6,287 nt of DNA from Candidatus Omnitrophota bacterium (GTDB taxonomy: Bacteria > Omnitrophota > Gorgyraeia > Zapsychrales > Fredricksoniimonadaceae), in assembly GCA_016206745.1 (NCBI GenBank), contig JACQQW010000008.1:1-6287 (forward strand), in the 5' to 3' direction. Below the pieces are notes generated by a model, which was not told the origin of the DNA, searched no databases, and was given only the letters and a program-made list of their open reading frames with translations. Positions 6,158 through 6,287 of this stretch are shown here, one piece after another (positions within the stretch are counted from its first letter, which is position 1; every line of letters starts with the position of its first letter). Made by a program: the position numbers and the translations under genes.

Positions 6158-6287
6158 GCAAGAAAACAGACTGGGAAACCATTCAAATCACTCCCAGGAA
6201 TTTATCCAAGCTTAAATTTAATGCGGACGGCCTGGTCCCCGCCATTATCCAGGACCACAAGGACGGGGAGGTCCTGATGCTGGCCTA
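6154..6287 (+). CDS. hisI: Phosphoribosyl-AMP cyclohydrolase, 3'-truncated by window edge
   Basis: The first 44 codons of the Zn-dependent enzyme that opens the purine ring of phosphoribosyl-AMP. The visible signature is [15 protein letters not shown] (residues 20-34) followed by GEVLMLA (38-44), the conserved N-terminal strand block of the HisI domain; the metal-binding Asp and Cys residues lie beyond the window. Whether it is fused to a HisE pyrophosphohydrolase domain cannot be seen. The ATG overlaps the hisF stop by 4 nt (ATGA) without a strong Shine-Dalgarno sequence, so translation is probably coupled. Its product feeds HisA through ProFAR, in line with the operon content. Confidence 0.93.
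   Translation, partial: MSKKTDWETIQITPRNLSKLKFNADGLVPAIIQDHKDGEVLMLA

Overview
The window is a dense bacterial operon read entirely on the + strand: alaS (5' end cut by the window edge), hisD, a small hicB-hicA toxin-antitoxin pair, hisB, hisH, hisA, hisF and the start of hisI (cut at the right edge). Every base belongs to a gene or to a gap of 12 nt or less. There is no rRNA, tRNA, CRISPR array or insertion sequence. I cannot name the organism. Free-standing hisB, hisH, hisA, hisF and hisI genes, tight overlaps and a mixed but mostly GC-leaning composition fit an uncultured Gram-negative-type lineage. Omnitrophota or another PVC-like group is a guess only.

Left part (1-2888): the C-terminal two thirds of alanyl-tRNA synthetase, followed by histidinol dehydrogenase with a 4-nt ATGA stop/start overlap. 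Middle (2901-3361): hicB and hicA, each with its own Shine-Dalgarno sequence, sitting between hisD and hisB where many bacterial his operons carry hisC. Right part (3371-6287): hisB-hisH-hisA-hisF-hisI, joined by overlaps of 1, 4, 19 and 4 nt.

The his genes cover the steps around the imidazole ring. HisI opens the ring of phosphoribosyl-AMP and HisA isomerises the product. HisH and HisF then form the glutamine-dependent synthase that makes imidazoleglycerol phosphate (IGP) and AICAR. HisB dehydrates IGP, and HisD oxidises histidinol to histidine at the end. hisG, hisE, hisC and histidinol-phosphatase are not in the window.

The most unusual feature is a sharp mosaic of base composition. Positions 1 to about 395 (inside alaS) and about 2889 to 3971 (hicBA plus most of hisB) are AT-rich. 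They switch to GC-rich sequence within a few codons while the reading frame stays open. The hisB break is inside the gene. The HisB protein is also atypical: an insertion of about 27 residues, a changed second metal motif (HTxxE instead of HHxxE) and SHM in place of DHM. Together with hicBA in the middle of the operon, this suggests a horizontally acquired or recombined segment, although a metagenome assembly chimera has to be excluded.
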